Positions 23,012-34,900 of a stretch of 64,000 nucleotides of DNA are shown piece after piece. The notes beneath the pieces were generated by a model. That model searched no databases. It was not told the origin of the DNA and was given only the letters and a program-made list of their open reading frames with translations. Numbering within the stretch: the stretch's first letter is position 1; every line of letters begins with the position of its first letter. The stretch is from the NCBI GenBank assembly GCA_010094045.1, contig ML986684.1:1-64000 (forward strand), in the 5' to 3' direction. Both the position numbers and the translations under genes were made by a program. This DNA is from Lojkania enalia. Taxonomy: Eukaryota > Ascomycota > Dothideomycetes > Pleosporales.

Positions 23012-25086
23012 ATGACGCCTTTTTGGAGCGCTCTGCTGGCTGTGGCGCCATTGGCGGCGGCTTTGTACGAAAATGGCTCCGTCATTGCGCCTTGCGACTC
23101 GCCAATCTACTGCTACGGAGACATTCTGCGCGAGATTGAGCTCGCTCGCCCGTTCGAGGATTCGAAAACATTTGTGGATCTGTTGGTGCATCTCACGCCA
23201 TCTAAATAGCCGAGCTAATTCGACGCAGGCCAACCATTCGCCCGCTCGATGAAGTCATTGAAGCTTTCAATAACTTATCGAAGCCGATCCAGAACAACAC
23301 TGCCTTGAACGATTTCCTCGAACGATATTTCGGAGAGGCTGGCTCTGAACTTGAGCCTATTCCGACGGACGAACTTCAAACGCAACCTGATTTTCTCGAA
23401 CATGTCAACAGCTCCACGGTTGTTGAATTTGTCAATCAGGTGATCGATATATGGCCTGATCTGACTAGACGATACGTAGGCGCCGGTAACTGCTCAGGAT
23501 GCGTGACTTCCTTCATCCCTGTCAATCGGACGTTTGTCGTCGCCGGAGGCCGCTTCCGCGAGCCTTACTACTGGGATTCATTCTGGATCATTGAAGGGCT
23601 TTTGCGCACTAAAGGCTCGTTCACGGAGATTGCGTTAAACATCATTGAGAATTTTCTAGATTTTGTTGAAGACTTTGGCTTTGTGCCTAATGGTGCGCGG
23701 CGGTATTACCTGAACCGTTCTCAGCCTCCTCTTCTAACGCAAATGGTTCGGATATACATCGAGTATACCCAAAACTCGACTATTCTTGAGCGCGCTCTAC
23801 CGTTGCTAGAAAAGGAGCACGACTTTTGGGTCACTAATCGAACTGTGCAGCTTGAGCGTGCGGGGAGGAACTACTCCCTGAATCACTATGCCGTGCTCAA
23901 TACCCAGCCACGTCCGGAATCCTACTATGAAGACTACGTAACTGCAACTAATGAGACATATTACAATGAAGAAGGTGAGGATTTCAATTCCACCACCCAA
24001 CTGAATGGCACCGAGATCGCGCAGCTATATGCAAATCTAGCTTCTGGCGCAGAGAGCGGATGGGACTACAGCTCACGTTGGCTTGCCAATCCCGTGGATG
24101 CAGTCACAGACTCCTACTTTCCCCTTCGCTCCTTAAATACTGTCAACATCATTCCCGTAGATCTAAATTCCATCCTATATCACAACGAAATCACAATCGC
24201 CTCTTTCCATCAGCAAGCCGGGAATTACACCGCGGCATCGGCATGGGCCTCCCGCGCCACGGCTCGAAGCGAAGCCATGGCCGCACTCCTCTGGGATGCA
24301 GAACACTATAGCTACTTCGACTATAACCTCACCTCCGGAACCAAGAATATATATACCATCTCAGATAATACTTCCATTGCCCCCGACAACCAGGGTGCAC
24401 CACCAGACCACCAAGTTGTCTTCTCCCCCGCCCAATTTTATCCTTTCTGGACGGGCGCCGCTCCGGATTCTATCAAGAACGATCCCTCATCTATACGCCG
24501 AGTATTCTCCCGAATAGAAGGACTGCTAGACGACCGGGCCGGCGCAATCGCAGCGAGTAACCTAATTACTGGGCAGCAGTGGGATGAGCCGAACGTCTGG
24601 CCACCATTGCAATACATCATCATGAAAGGTCTCCTCAACACACCTCTCCCGGCAAGCTATTTCCCTCCCGATAATCAGACAGCTGAGGACTACATTTGGA
24701 CGCAAGATCTTGCCCTCCGCCTCGCACAGCGTTATCTTGATTCCACGTTCTGCACATGGCGAGTCACGGGGGGGTCGACTCCCGAGTTTCCGCAGCTAGA
24801 GGGCTTCGACGCTAATCAGACGGGCATCATGTTTGAGAAATATGCGGATAATTCGACAAATGTGGCCGGCGGTGGGGGCGAGTATCAGGTCGTTGAGGGC
24901 TTTGGTTGGACGAATGGGGTGTTAATTTGGGCGGTAGATACGTTTGGGCAGCAGTTGAAGACGCCGGAGTGTGGGAATATCGAAGCGCAGCCCCCGGATG
25001 AAGCAGGGGCGAGGAGGAAGAGAAGCGCTGTTGAACTTTCAAAGAGGGATGCAAGGTGGGTAAGGAAGTTCGATAGACGGCTTTAG
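23012..25086 (+). CDS. Secreted alpha,alpha-trehalase, GH37
   Basis: Two exons, 23012-23181 and 23229-25086, give 675 aa. The 47-bp intron (GTTGGT donor, branch GCTAAT) restores D-S-K-T-F-V-D-L-P. Residues 1-18 are a signal peptide, and many N-x-S/T sites follow, so the enzyme should be secreted or wall-bound. It would split trehalose into two glucose molecules by the inverting GH37 mechanism. Signature 1 reads A-G-G-R-F-R-E-P-Y-Y-W-D-S-F at about residues 162-175: Pro is replaced by Ala and the last Tyr by Phe. Signature 2, Q-W-D-E-P-N-V-W-P-P at 507-516, matches fully. The C-terminal G-G-G-G-E-Y lid motif is present near the end. There is no N-terminal regulatory extension like that of cytosolic neutral trehalases. 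The basic tail contains R-R-K-R. It converges on the GH76 gene 320 bp away. Confidence 0.93.
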
Positions 25087-25406
25087 ATGTAGCAGGATGC
25101 TTGAATAGATTGATATACTATACTATAGGTGGATCAATCTTTGCGTTCCCTTAATAGAATACTCACAAAGATATAAATGCCTCCTCCACATACTCAAAAT
25201 CATGTTCCTAAATCACTAGCAACCATTCTACCTTGAGAATGTCCTTGCCATATCTTTGTATTTTGAAAGCCCGGAAATTCAGGAACAGCACGCTAAGAGC
25301 TGTAGGCACTTCACGTGTTATGAGTCTAATCGAAGATATATCGCTATCGATCGTTTGATGCGGATAATTTTGCTAGCACTATATAGTTCGATTTCAGAGC
25401 TTCTCC
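25087..25406. other. Convergent 3' intergenic region
   Basis: This 320-bp gap between the trehalase stop and the GH76 stop must hold both transcript ends. It is AT-rich with TATACT/AATAGA-like elements just after the trehalase stop. No other feature was seen. Confidence 0.4.
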
Positions 25407-26900
25407 TCAATAGATCACAAGTAGAGCAAGCACTCCCGCGAAGGCGCCAGGTGCCCAGATGCTAGCAATTATACCTGCTGCATTAGTTCCGTCTGCTGGT
25501 ACCGCAGTTCCTGCACCTGAGGGACTCGCACTCCCAGAAACAGTCGGATCTGCTGTCGGATTTGCACTATTCGGCGAATCCCCATTAGGGGCAATATTCG
25601 CATCCGAATACAAAAGAGCCTGCACAGCCCCGAGTGCGTTAAAAGCTTGGCCCAATCCCTCATCGCTTACTTCTATCGGCTCACTTTCTTCGAACCATAT
25701 GAAGCTACAAGTGAGGTCTTTGCCTTCCCCTTTGCAGCTTTCGGCCGCATTTTCTGCTGAGGCTTCTAACATGTCGTGGAAAGAGCTCGACGTGAATGGG
25801 GCGTAGAGAGCGGCGCGTGAGAATGAGCGAATGGCAATGCCCTTGTATGCTTTTTGGCCGATGTCGCATTTGTTGTTCGTTTCACAGGCTGTTTCGAAGA
25901 GGATAGAGCTATTTCCGCGCACGAACACAGAGCTCCAGTTTGCGAAGCCGGCCACTGCGTCTTTCCATTTAGAGCCGCCATTCGTCTGTTTACATTAGCA
26001 CACATCGTTTCTCGCCAACACAATTCGATGGAAGGCCGTTCAAGAAAAAAGTACACACCAAGTTGTACATGATGGCGGCGCCCTCAGTTGCAAGTCCGTG
26101 CCAGGCACTCCACTGGATGTGATTAATCTGCTCGCAATTGGTGTTTGCATCCGTTCCATCAAAGACATGGTAATCTTCAGAAACAAGGCCGACATCCTGC
26201 AACCACTCGAAAGACTTCTTCGCCCACTCCTCATACGTCGTGTTCCCCGTGAATTTGGCCAGTCGCGCTGCCAAAAGGAAGAAGCCCACATTACTCGCAC
26301 TATTTTTATAATTATACCCAAGATTAAACGAAAATATCTCCCACTGCAGCCCACCGTCGCACCGGTTATCCCAGCGCACAACTTGATCATCGAACACATT
26401 TTTCGCGACGTCGATCCATTCGCCTTGTTCAGGTTTTAGTGGGAATTTGGTCTCGGCAGCGGTCAACGCGGCCAGTGCCCATATGCTCTGATCATCATTG
26501 GCGAGAACCTTAGTTTGATTGACAGGCATGAAGTTATTGGCATCGCCGACTTGCCATCGAAGGGCTTCATTGATGATAGCATCATATTGCGAGTCGCCAG
26601 TCAAGTACGAGTATTCGATCAATGCATTCCAGACTGCACCAGATTCCCAGAACCAGTAGGGGTCGCCTGTACCGCTGAAGAGGCCTATTACTGAACCTTC
26701 CGGCTGGCTATTGTAGGCGCCGATGATGCCGCCGGCAAGTGTCTTGGCAGTGGATTTTAGAGAGTCTAGTATGTTGGTAATTGCAATGCCAAAGAGAAAT
26801 ATGCAGACGAACCAGGAGAACTGACATCTAAATCAAAGGCGCACGCTATGCTAGCAAGAAACGGCAGAGCGAGTGACTGAATTATAATAAATGAAAGCAT
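25407..26900 (-). CDS. GPI-anchored GH76 mannan endo-1,6-alpha-mannosidase-like protein (DCW1/DFG5 type)
   Basis: Three minus-strand exons (26813-26900, 26059-26765, 25407-25985) give 457 aa. Introns of 47 bp (GTTCGT donor) and 73 bp restore frame. It starts with a signal peptide ending near A-S-I-A-C-A. The GH76 fold follows: D-P-Y-W-F-W-E-S-G-A, the catalytic Asp pair in A-N-D-D-Q-S at residues 120-121, C-D-G-G-L-Q-W, and a H-I-Q-W-S-A-W-H-G-L-A motif. The C-terminus has a Ser/Gly/Ala/Pro-rich linker and a hydrophobic tail without following charge, as needed for GPI attachment. DCW1/DFG5 proteins act at the outer membrane leaflet and are thought to move GPI proteins to wall glucan, so they are needed for wall growth. 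Length matches the family. Confidence 0.92.
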
Positions 26901-27874
26901 ATTAGTGAGTGTGACGTGCAAAGAATGCGAAAGAGTGAAACAGCGACATCTTCTCCCCTAAGTAGCCAGTGGAAAATACGACTAGATGTTTAGGCCGCCT
27001 AGAGACACCGGAAAATGCGGCCCTTAGAGCTCTCTAAAATGGGAACCTTGGCGAATGCGCTACTAGCACGCGGCAAATCAGGCAGCGGGAAAGGAGACTG
27101 CCAAGCTTCCTTTGCCCCTTTATCGTATGTATATAGGCACCCCACCCCATCGCATCCTACAGTCCTTTTTTGGGTTGTAATGTTAGTGTGTGTTACTCCA
27201 ATTTCTTGCCAAAAATCGAACCGCATCGAGGGGTGAGGGGGGCAATGATGTGTTAAGCTTTGTCAAGCATCTGGTATCATTTAGTGCCATAATCAATTTT
27301 ATACACGTGACTGCGCGTCACTTGGCCCCCTTCGTACCTCGGTATAGATTTTGGCTCATTCTCGGGTGCGCACATTCAAAATAGTATCAACTCCACTCTG
27401 AGAGTAATAATAGCCTACACAATAATTCTCAGATGTCGGCTTCTGGAGTCTCACCTGATATGCTCAACAGATACCAAAGATATTCTGGCGTGGAACTCCT
27501 GTTCACGCACTTGATGTAGAACGGACAGCACCAAACCCTTATGAGCTCCGAATCTATCAATCACGTACTTTTCTTCCCGGGAGCTTCTAGCCGCATTCGG
27601 GCTTTACCCTTGCCCATCATATATTAGCCGACTTGGTATTCTTGTGCGCACCTCCAGCACCCAGTCACATGTACAGTACTTACAAACGCACACACAATCT
27701 AGACTTACCCCGCACTCCGCCAGCGCACTGAGAGGGTAAGGTGGGGAGTTCACATTATCTTTCAACTACGAGAAGCCCCCGTTTTCAAATCTCGGATGTA
27801 ATTTCTATCCCCTACATTTTAATATATCGCCTACCAGACAAGCCAAACACCAACTACTAGAGAGTAATCCAACC
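26901..27874. other. Divergent intergenic region
   Basis: About 970 bp between the GH76 start (minus) and the MFS start (plus), so it should carry both promoters. Small open frames at 26999-27384 are not convincing. No strong motif was recognised. Confidence 0.45.
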
Positions 27875-29637
27875 ATGGAGGGGAAGCCTTCCAACTCTGT
27901 AGATATCGAGAATTTTGAAAAAGCTCTCAATATCTCAACACATGTTGCGAATCCGGAGCTGGACAAAAAACTAAACCGCAAATTTGATCTCCACATCCTT
28001 CCGTGGCTTTTCGGAATATGGTACGTCCCCTCCCAATCTGAACAACCTTGTAAACACTGCCAGTCAGTACCCCCATTAAATGTGATCACTTAGGCTCTTC
28101 TCCTTTATCGACCGCTCAAACATTGGCAATGCAAAAATCGCCGGCTTACCCCAGGATCTGCACATCACTACAGGTACCTCATTCAACGTCGCGCTTCTCG
28201 TATTCTATGTCCCATATATTTTGGTAGACGTGCCATCAAACCTGCTCTTGAAAAAGTTCAAAGCGGGCGTTTATCTGCCAAGTCTGATTACGGCGTGGGG
28301 GCTTGTGTGTACGTGTATCGGATTTACGAAGAGTTTTGCAGGGCTGGTGGTTGGAAGGGTGTTGCTAGGCCTTTTTGAGGGCGGAATTCTGGGCGGCGTG
28401 ATCATTTATTTAGCAATGTTTTACACGAGGCATGAAGTTTTACTAAGAAGCGGGTTGTTCTATTGTGCAGCGCCGCTTTCGGGGGCGTTTGGTGGACTGC
28501 TGGCTAGTGCGTTGGGGCGGATTGAGTTTAATGGGTATAATAGGTGGCCGTGGATTTTCTTTGGTAGGTTTTTATGCCTTTAGAGCACAACTGTGATTGA
28601 GTGTTTACCATGCTGAAACTTGTCTAGTCGAGGGCGCGGTAACGGTTGTGTTTGGTATCATATGCTTTTTTTTCATGCCTGATACGCCCGCTGCGGCACG
28701 CTTCTTGACAGATGAAGAAAAGGAATGGGCATTGGAACGTATGAGGCTTGATGCCAGTGGATCTACCACTGTAGATGTGGATCAAGAGAAGTTTGACTGG
28801 TACTGGTTCTGGATGGCGCTTCGAGCTCCTCAAACATACTTCTGTGCCTTTATTTGGTTCTTTCTTCTCATACCTCTCTATGTGGGCATTCTAGTCACTA
28901 TATAGTATGCATTATTGATACTAACGGTGTATAGAGCTTTTCATTATTTTTGCCCTCCATCATTGCAGGCATGAAATACACATCGACAACGGCGCAGCTC
29001 TTCACCGTTCCGCCGAACATGACTGGTTTCGTTGTCGTTATTCTAACGGCTTATTACTCTGATAGGGTTAAGAATCGAGGGTTATTCATTGTCGGTGGAA
29101 CGATACTCGGAATTTGCGGCTATGTAATGCTCCTTGCCTCAGAGAGAAACGCAGTCAAGTACGCCGGGACATTCTTAATCGCCACAGGTGTCTTCCAAGG
29201 CTCGCCAATGCTTATGGTACTGTGACCCATGATCGTAATTTTTGAAGCTAGCTAATACATTATAGGGATGGGTCTCGAACAACCTATCACCACACTATGT
29301 GAGAGCAGTGGGTGTAGGTGTTGTTATCTCGATCGCTAATTGTTCGGCTTTCATTGGAACTTTTATTTACCTCCAGAGAGACGCGTGAGTTTCTCTGATT
29401 CTGATGTACTAACTAAGCTTGCATACTCATTGAATCTGGTCTAGCCCCAAATACGCCCTCGGACATTCAATCAGCCTCGGCGCCCTTGTTTTAACGCTCA
29501 TACTTAGTTGCATGCAGATTTTGTATCTTCGGTGGGAGAACAAGAAGCGAGAGCGCGGTGAGCGGGACGAGAGGATTCTCCAAGACGATGCTCATCGGTT
29601 GGGGCATCGCCATCCGTTTTTCAGGTATACCTTGTGA
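27875..29637 (+). CDS. MFS transporter, allantoate permease (Dal5/ACS) family
   Basis: Six exons (27875-28020, 28094-28563, 28628-28881, 28935-29216, 29266-29384, 29445-29637) give 487 aa. The five introns are 49-73 bp with clear branch points. The N-terminal tail is cytosolic, and K-F-D-L-H-I-L-P-W leads into TM1. Then come F-I-D-R-S-N-I-G-N-A-K-I-A-G-L, the family hallmark, and V-D-V-P-S-N-L-L-L-K-K. G-R-V-L-L-G-L-F-E-G-G lies in TM4, and F-F-F-M-P-D-T-P before the central loop. Twelve TM segments are expected, in the plasma membrane. The anion:cation symporter family takes up allantoate, nicotinate, vitamins or dipeptides by proton symport. The substrate is not readable. It is followed on the same strand by a secreted aminopeptidase 868 bp downstream. 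Confidence 0.92.
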
Positions 29638-30505
29638 TGAGTAGTTCAAATGGTGTTAGGAGCAATATAGACCTTCCTCCATGTGAAGGCCTCTATTAAA
29701 ACAGACCTCCTGCCTTCAATGATAGCTGGCACACGAGAACTCACTCAATTTGGGAAAGATCCCGTATGGGTAATGCTTCTACAACAATGACGGGTCGATC
29801 GAAACTCAAATATCCAGACTCGACCTAGAATTCAAATCGAATCTAAGAGGTTGGGAAAGATGATTATTCCTGCAAATATGTTGCTATGAAATCTGTTCCG
29901 ATGCAGATTGATCTGAAAAGCGGCCCACACATCCGAAAATACGGTCGTCCTCAGGCAACAAGCACTGGCGATTAGGTAATCGGCACGCACCCACTGATCT
30001 CTCATGGACTAGAAATCGTAATGTGCAGTACAGCTCGGTCGGCAGGCACAGATTAGGAAGGTTGTTGTGGACGTGTTGCGAAACTCCAGCCCTGGGAATC
30101 CACCCTTAAACTTGAAATAGCAAATCTCGCAACCCTGCCAAGATACGAGGCCAAATAAGCCGCCAAGCATGGCCAACCTTCCTTATCGCCTCTTGACACG
30201 GCCCGGCAACGGTTAAATCGCAACATTTCACTGCGTTGCCAAGGCTATGCCAAGACGCATGTCACGGCGGAAGGCTAAGCTCGTTTCCCGTTTGAGAAGG
30301 TCAAGTGCAAAGCTCCCAGGCTTCTGCTATCAGCACGTCAGCTCTGTGCTATGTACCTCGCAGAGAGTTACCATGATCCTGCCTGTCGGGTCGTTAATGT
30401 GTAAGGTACGGCTTTCACGGTATAAAATGCTGGAGCGCGTCCCAGCTTCAGGAGAGCTCCATTGCGGGTTTCTTCTACGTTAGGTCTAGGATCCTGCGAG
30501 CGACA
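29638..30505. other. Intergenic region before the M28 peptidase
   Basis: About 870 bp holding the MFS 3' end and the peptidase promoter. A TATAAAA box lies at about 30420, roughly 85 bp before the peptidase ATG. The open frame at 30247-30483 lacks any family feature. Confidence 0.45.
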
Positions 30506-32102
30506 ATGGCTATCTGGAGGTCAATTGCAGCTTTTGCTGCGATTTTTGGCGCGGTTGTTGATGGTTCGGCTCTTTTCCCCCGCTATGGGCATAAGGGGCT
30601 TGTTGAGTCAGTTCGTACATTCAAGTGTCCTGGATAGCGAACCGGGGGCTAATTATTGATTCTAGGGCAAGTTGCGCAAACTCATCAAGGCCGATGCGCT
30701 TAGGAAGAGGGCCGAAAAACTTGAGGATATTGCATACAGGTCTCCCGGAAAGAACCGCGTGATTGGTAGTCAAGGGCACGAAGATACCGTCGATTACATC
30801 GTGAACGAGATTAAGAAATTCCCGGATTACTACACGGTTTCACTTCAGGGCGTCGAACTCGCCATTGGTGGAGGTGCCAATGTCACTGCCAACAATAATA
30901 CCATTGAGGCGTATTCCGTTACTCTTGGCCCCAGCGGCCATGCATCTGGTCCATTGGTGTCTATCCCCAATCTTGGATGCGAAGAGGTAAGTCATCACTG
31001 TACGCGGATTGCGCAAATGCTAATTTCTAGCAAGTCTGATTTCCCTGACAGCCTCGAAGGTTCCATTGCCCTGATTTTCCGAGGTATCTGTGAGTCTGGA
31101 ATTAAGGTCGGGTATGCTGCGTCAAAAGGCGCCGTCGGAGTTATAATCTACAACAATGTGGATGGCAGCCTCGAGGGGTATTCTCTCCAGAAATTTGAAG
31201 ACCCAGAGAACCCATATGTCCCTACCGCTGGTATTTCGCAAGGCGCCGGCGAGAGTTTAGTAGCGCAACTCGATGGTGGAGCGGAAATTATCGTCGACCT
31301 GATCACGGAGGCCGAAGTCAAGACCAGCTACAACATTAATGCACAGACCAAAGGAGGGGACCAGGAGAACGTGATTCATATCGGTGGCCACTCGGATTCC
31401 GTCGCGGCCGGACCTGGAATCAACGACAACGGATCTGGCTCAATGTCCATCCTCGAAATCGCCACGCAGCTTACTAGGTTCAGCGTCAAGAATGCCGTGA
31501 GATTTAGCTGGTGGACCGCTGAAGAAGCTGGTCTCCTCGGTGCAACCTACTACGTTATGCAGTTGTCCCAAGAGGAAAAGGACAAGATCCGCCTCTTCCT
31601 AGACTTCGATATGATGGCATCCCCCAACTATGCCTTCCAGATTTACGATGGCGACGGTTCAGCCTTCAACCTTACCGGTCCGCCCGGTTCTGCTGAAGCC
31701 GAAGCGGAATTCACCCGCTATTTTGCCGATATCGCGAAAGTTAACCACACCGAGATTGAGTTCGACGGTCGATCTGATTATGGGCCCTTTCTCGAGGCTG
31801 GCATTGCAGCAGGCGGCATTGCATGCGGTGCTGAAGGCATCAAGACTGAGGAGGAGCAAGCCATGTTTGGCGGTGCGGCGGGGGTGCCGTACGACGTAAA
31901 CTACCACGAGGATGGTGATACGACCAATAACCTCAACTACGAGGCCTGGATCCAGATGACGAGGGCGATTTCGCATATGACGGCAACGTACGCCCGCAGC
32001 TTCAACAGTCTACCACCGAGGAACGCAACGGCGGCGAGGAAGAGGGCGGCTACTGGTTATGCCCGGTTCAAAAATACGGCGAGGTTCCAGAAGTGGGTCT
32101 GA
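30506..32102 (+). CDS. Secreted M28 leucine aminopeptidase (Lap2-like, with PA domain)
   Basis: Three exons (30506-30610, 30666-30986, 31035-32102) give 497 aa. A signal peptide spans about residues 1-22 (hydrophobic A-A-F-A-A-I-F-G-A-V-V). A protease-associated domain lies at about 125-235. The M28 core has the zinc ligands and catalytic residues in place: H261-x-D in G-G-H-S-D-S, D273 in N-D-N-G-S-G, the catalytic E305 and ligand E306 in T-A-E-E-A-G, D333 in F-D-M-M-A-S-P-N, and H433 in N-Y-H-E-D-G-D-T. These enzymes remove N-terminal residues, preferably Leu, from peptides outside the cell. The second intron (48 bp, GTAAGT donor, GCTAAT branch) is a multiple of three with no stop, so unspliced RNA would also be open. 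Length fits Lap2 (about 495 aa). Confidence 0.94.
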
Positions 32103-32633
32103 ACTTCGGATGAAGGGCTTATACGAGAATAATGTGATGTCATGTATGAATTAATTGAATAAAAGCGAACATCAGGCGCAATTTTCTCTACGGATTTGCA
32201 AGATGACATTTTACCGGCCTACCGACATGCCCGGCGTGTCGCTTGGCGGAACCCGAAACACAGTCTTCTCACACTTCATGGCATGATTTTCACTAAACTA
32301 TCACTGCTTTGGCCTTCTCTAAAGTTATGCCCGGCGTCGCATACTCGTTTGCTGTCGTGATTGATTAGCGCAGAATCCCTAGTACCTGCTGTCCTACTCC
32401 GGCTCATTGGCGAATCAGTCTTTACTAGATAGAAACCTCACGATTCAGGCCAGCGCAGCTGAACAGGTCGATTGTCCTGCCAGCTACAAATTTGCGTATA
32501 ACCTCATTATCTCAAGATCATAAATATTGAAGAAGATTAAAACTTGCGTTGCGTTGCGTCTAGGATATGGTACACTGCAATACTCGCGCAAGATTGACTG
32601 CCTCTAAGCAAAATGACGAGCCGAAATCGTCGC
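32103..32633. other. Convergent intergenic region
   Basis: About 530 bp between the aminopeptidase stop (plus) and the DUF1996 gene stop (minus). It should hold both terminators. No gene or repeat was recognised. Confidence 0.45.
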
Positions 32634-34132
32634 CTATCCTTCCATGCCGGGCAGGCTTGTCAACCCTATCAAAGTGTTAGAGTAAGTGCAGAATTGTGAC
32701 CTAGGTTGAGGGTCTACTCACAACCATCAGCGTCCTCCAGGACGCGGTTCTTAACCTTACAGTTATTTCCTACTGATACATCCTGTGTCTTAAGCCCAGC
32801 ACAGTTGGCACCCATGCACATCTTGCCATCGTCCATCGCCCTCTGGAGGGAGTCACCCTGCCAGCCGAATACGTAGTCGCCGTGCTGACCATAGCCCGTT
32901 GGGTCTCCAGTGCTAAGGACGAAGGGTTGAGAGCCATCTGCGGGCCAGTCGGCTTTGTTGTTGAATGCCCTCGTGTCCCAGACAATCTGCCATCCGCATT
33001 AGCATAAGTTCAACAAAAAATTTATGCGAAAACTTACTTCAAGCATAACTTGTGGGATCTTAACTGGGTGAGTCGACCTTTGAATTGGCCAATTAGCGTA
33101 CATAACGTAAAGAGACAGGACTCATACGTACGGGCAGTCACCGCCAGTGGAAGTCCCTGTGAAGAGAGCCGGGCCGTTCTTGGGGTATGCTACGTGAGAC
33201 TTGTGGTCAGGGCTATCGAGGTTCTTGCCATCCCAGCAGCTTCATGTTGTTAGTATCCCGATTCATGAGGGAGTATGAAAATCTTACGTTGGATATAGGA
33301 CGTTAGATCGGATACCACCTGGGCAAGGCTGCTTGGGGAAGTCCTCGGTATCCAGTCTACACATATTAGTTATCATCAAGAGGATATATAATGAGATACG
33401 AACGTAGGATCCTGGCAGGGTGCAGCATTGTCGCCGCCGAAGTTGGGAGCATTATAGCAGCGGAAGCAAGTTTGCGACTTCAATCCGCTACCGACTTTTG
33501 CGCGCTTGTTCGCGTCACCAACGAGCATGCGGAATCCCTTAGCAAACTCATTAGAAGTGGTCCCTTTCAGAAGCGATTCAACTTACAGGTTTGAACGCTG
33601 TGACCTGATTCTTGCCGGGGGAAACGTAATAGACGACGAATCCTCCCTTGGTTCCTGTGGTATATCTGTCGTTGAAGAGCTCCCTGGTATTGGCATGAGC
33701 GTGTGTCGTTCGTACATGCATTGCATCAACACAAGTATACCTACCGGTTGGGGACCTGGGGAACACGTTTGTAGCTACCATTGCGAGCGCGGAAGTAAAC
33801 GTTGGCAGTCCAGTAATTGGACAAATCCTCACTGGAAAGGAGTTGTTAAAAAGAGGAATGATCGATTAAATAAGAGAGCCTTACGAGTAACCGCATGTCG
33901 TGCATGACGCAAGTTCACTTACGTCGGTCGAGGCCATTGTAGTATTAAAGGCGTTTCCTCCCGCAACTTGGTGCATATGTGGTGACGGAGCCTGACCGGG
34001 ATTGACAAGAGGATCGATACGATCAATAACAACCTGAGAGCATCCAAATCGCAACATTGTAGAGCCACCACCACCCCATTGAGGCAGAGCCTCTGAGAGC
34101 ACCGCAAAAGAGAGAAGAGCAGGCAAAATCAT
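32634..34132 (-). CDS. DUF1996 secreted protein
   Basis: Nine minus-strand exons sum to 359 aa: 33885-34132, 33745-33831, 33587-33683, 33404-33537, 33288-33356, 33132-33239, 33038-33077, 32722-32986 and 32634-32665. All eight introns (47-61 bp) restore frame. A signal peptide (M-I-L-P-A-L-L-S-F-A-V-L-S-E-A) precedes the DUF1996 start, which contains M-L-R-F-G-C-S-Q-V and P-H-M-H-Q-V-A-G-G-N-A-F-N. Later landmarks are S-C-T-T-C-G-Y-S, N-Y-W-T-A-N-V-Y-F-R-A-R-N-G, G-F-R-M-L-V-G-D, C-W-D-G-K-N-L-D-S-P-D-H and the C-terminal D-G-W-L-T-S-L-P-G. The family is extracellular and common in fungi; its function is not established. The short 40-nt and 32-nt exons would be easy to miss in automatic annotation. 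Confidence 0.92.
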
Positions 34133-34900
34133 ATTGAACTCGAGAACGTATGTAACTTCGCAACCCGGCAGGACTGGAGAAAGTGACTTCGGCCAGACTG
34201 TATCCTCCGCTTTAATACAGGCAGAGAGCGGTGGACCAAAACTGAAACTTTCGTGCTGCCCTGCAACTACCGACTCCAGTATATTGTAGGAAGGTAATCT
34301 AAATTTATTGCCGAATATCGCGTGGCCAATCCTACGCGGGGAGAAATTGTGGAGACAATCCCTGTTACCCTAAAGTAATTTTGCCGCACACGCTGGATGG
34401 ATCTATCGACGGATTGATGGAAGGCAACAAACTGCATATATTGCAATTGTGGAGGTAAACCCTGGCTGGGAAGCCTGTTTCACACGTTTCTAGCCCATGG
34501 GGCTTAGAAACCTGCTTGCTTGCATGGTTGTCATCAACACCAAGAGGCTGACGACGATAGATAGCTGCGTGTATATGCGGTTACATGCGGCACTCCCAAA
34601 ATCTTCTTACGGAAATGGCCATTTGCGGGTACAACACCATATTTCTCTACATGAGTTATCCTATTACTCTTATGGACTAACACGGACGAGCTATAGAATC
34701 AGTCTAACGAACTTCCGCCATATATGTTCATAGGATTTTGTATCATTTCTCATTTAGTTCCCTGGTGCTCGTTTCCTTTGTGCTATATAGTTGCTGGATG
34801 GTAGGCACAGTTAGGGTTTGCTCGAGGACAGTGGCCTGATATCCATATTCGCCACCACTCCATCAATGGCCTACAAAGTGCCTCCTCTCCCTAAACTATC
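34133..34900. other. Intergenic region upstream of the DUF1996 gene
   Basis: About 770 bp. The right part holds the 3' end of the MFS gene at 34901, and the left part the DUF1996 promoter. The open frame at 34497-34733 has no features. Nothing else was seen. Confidence 0.45.
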
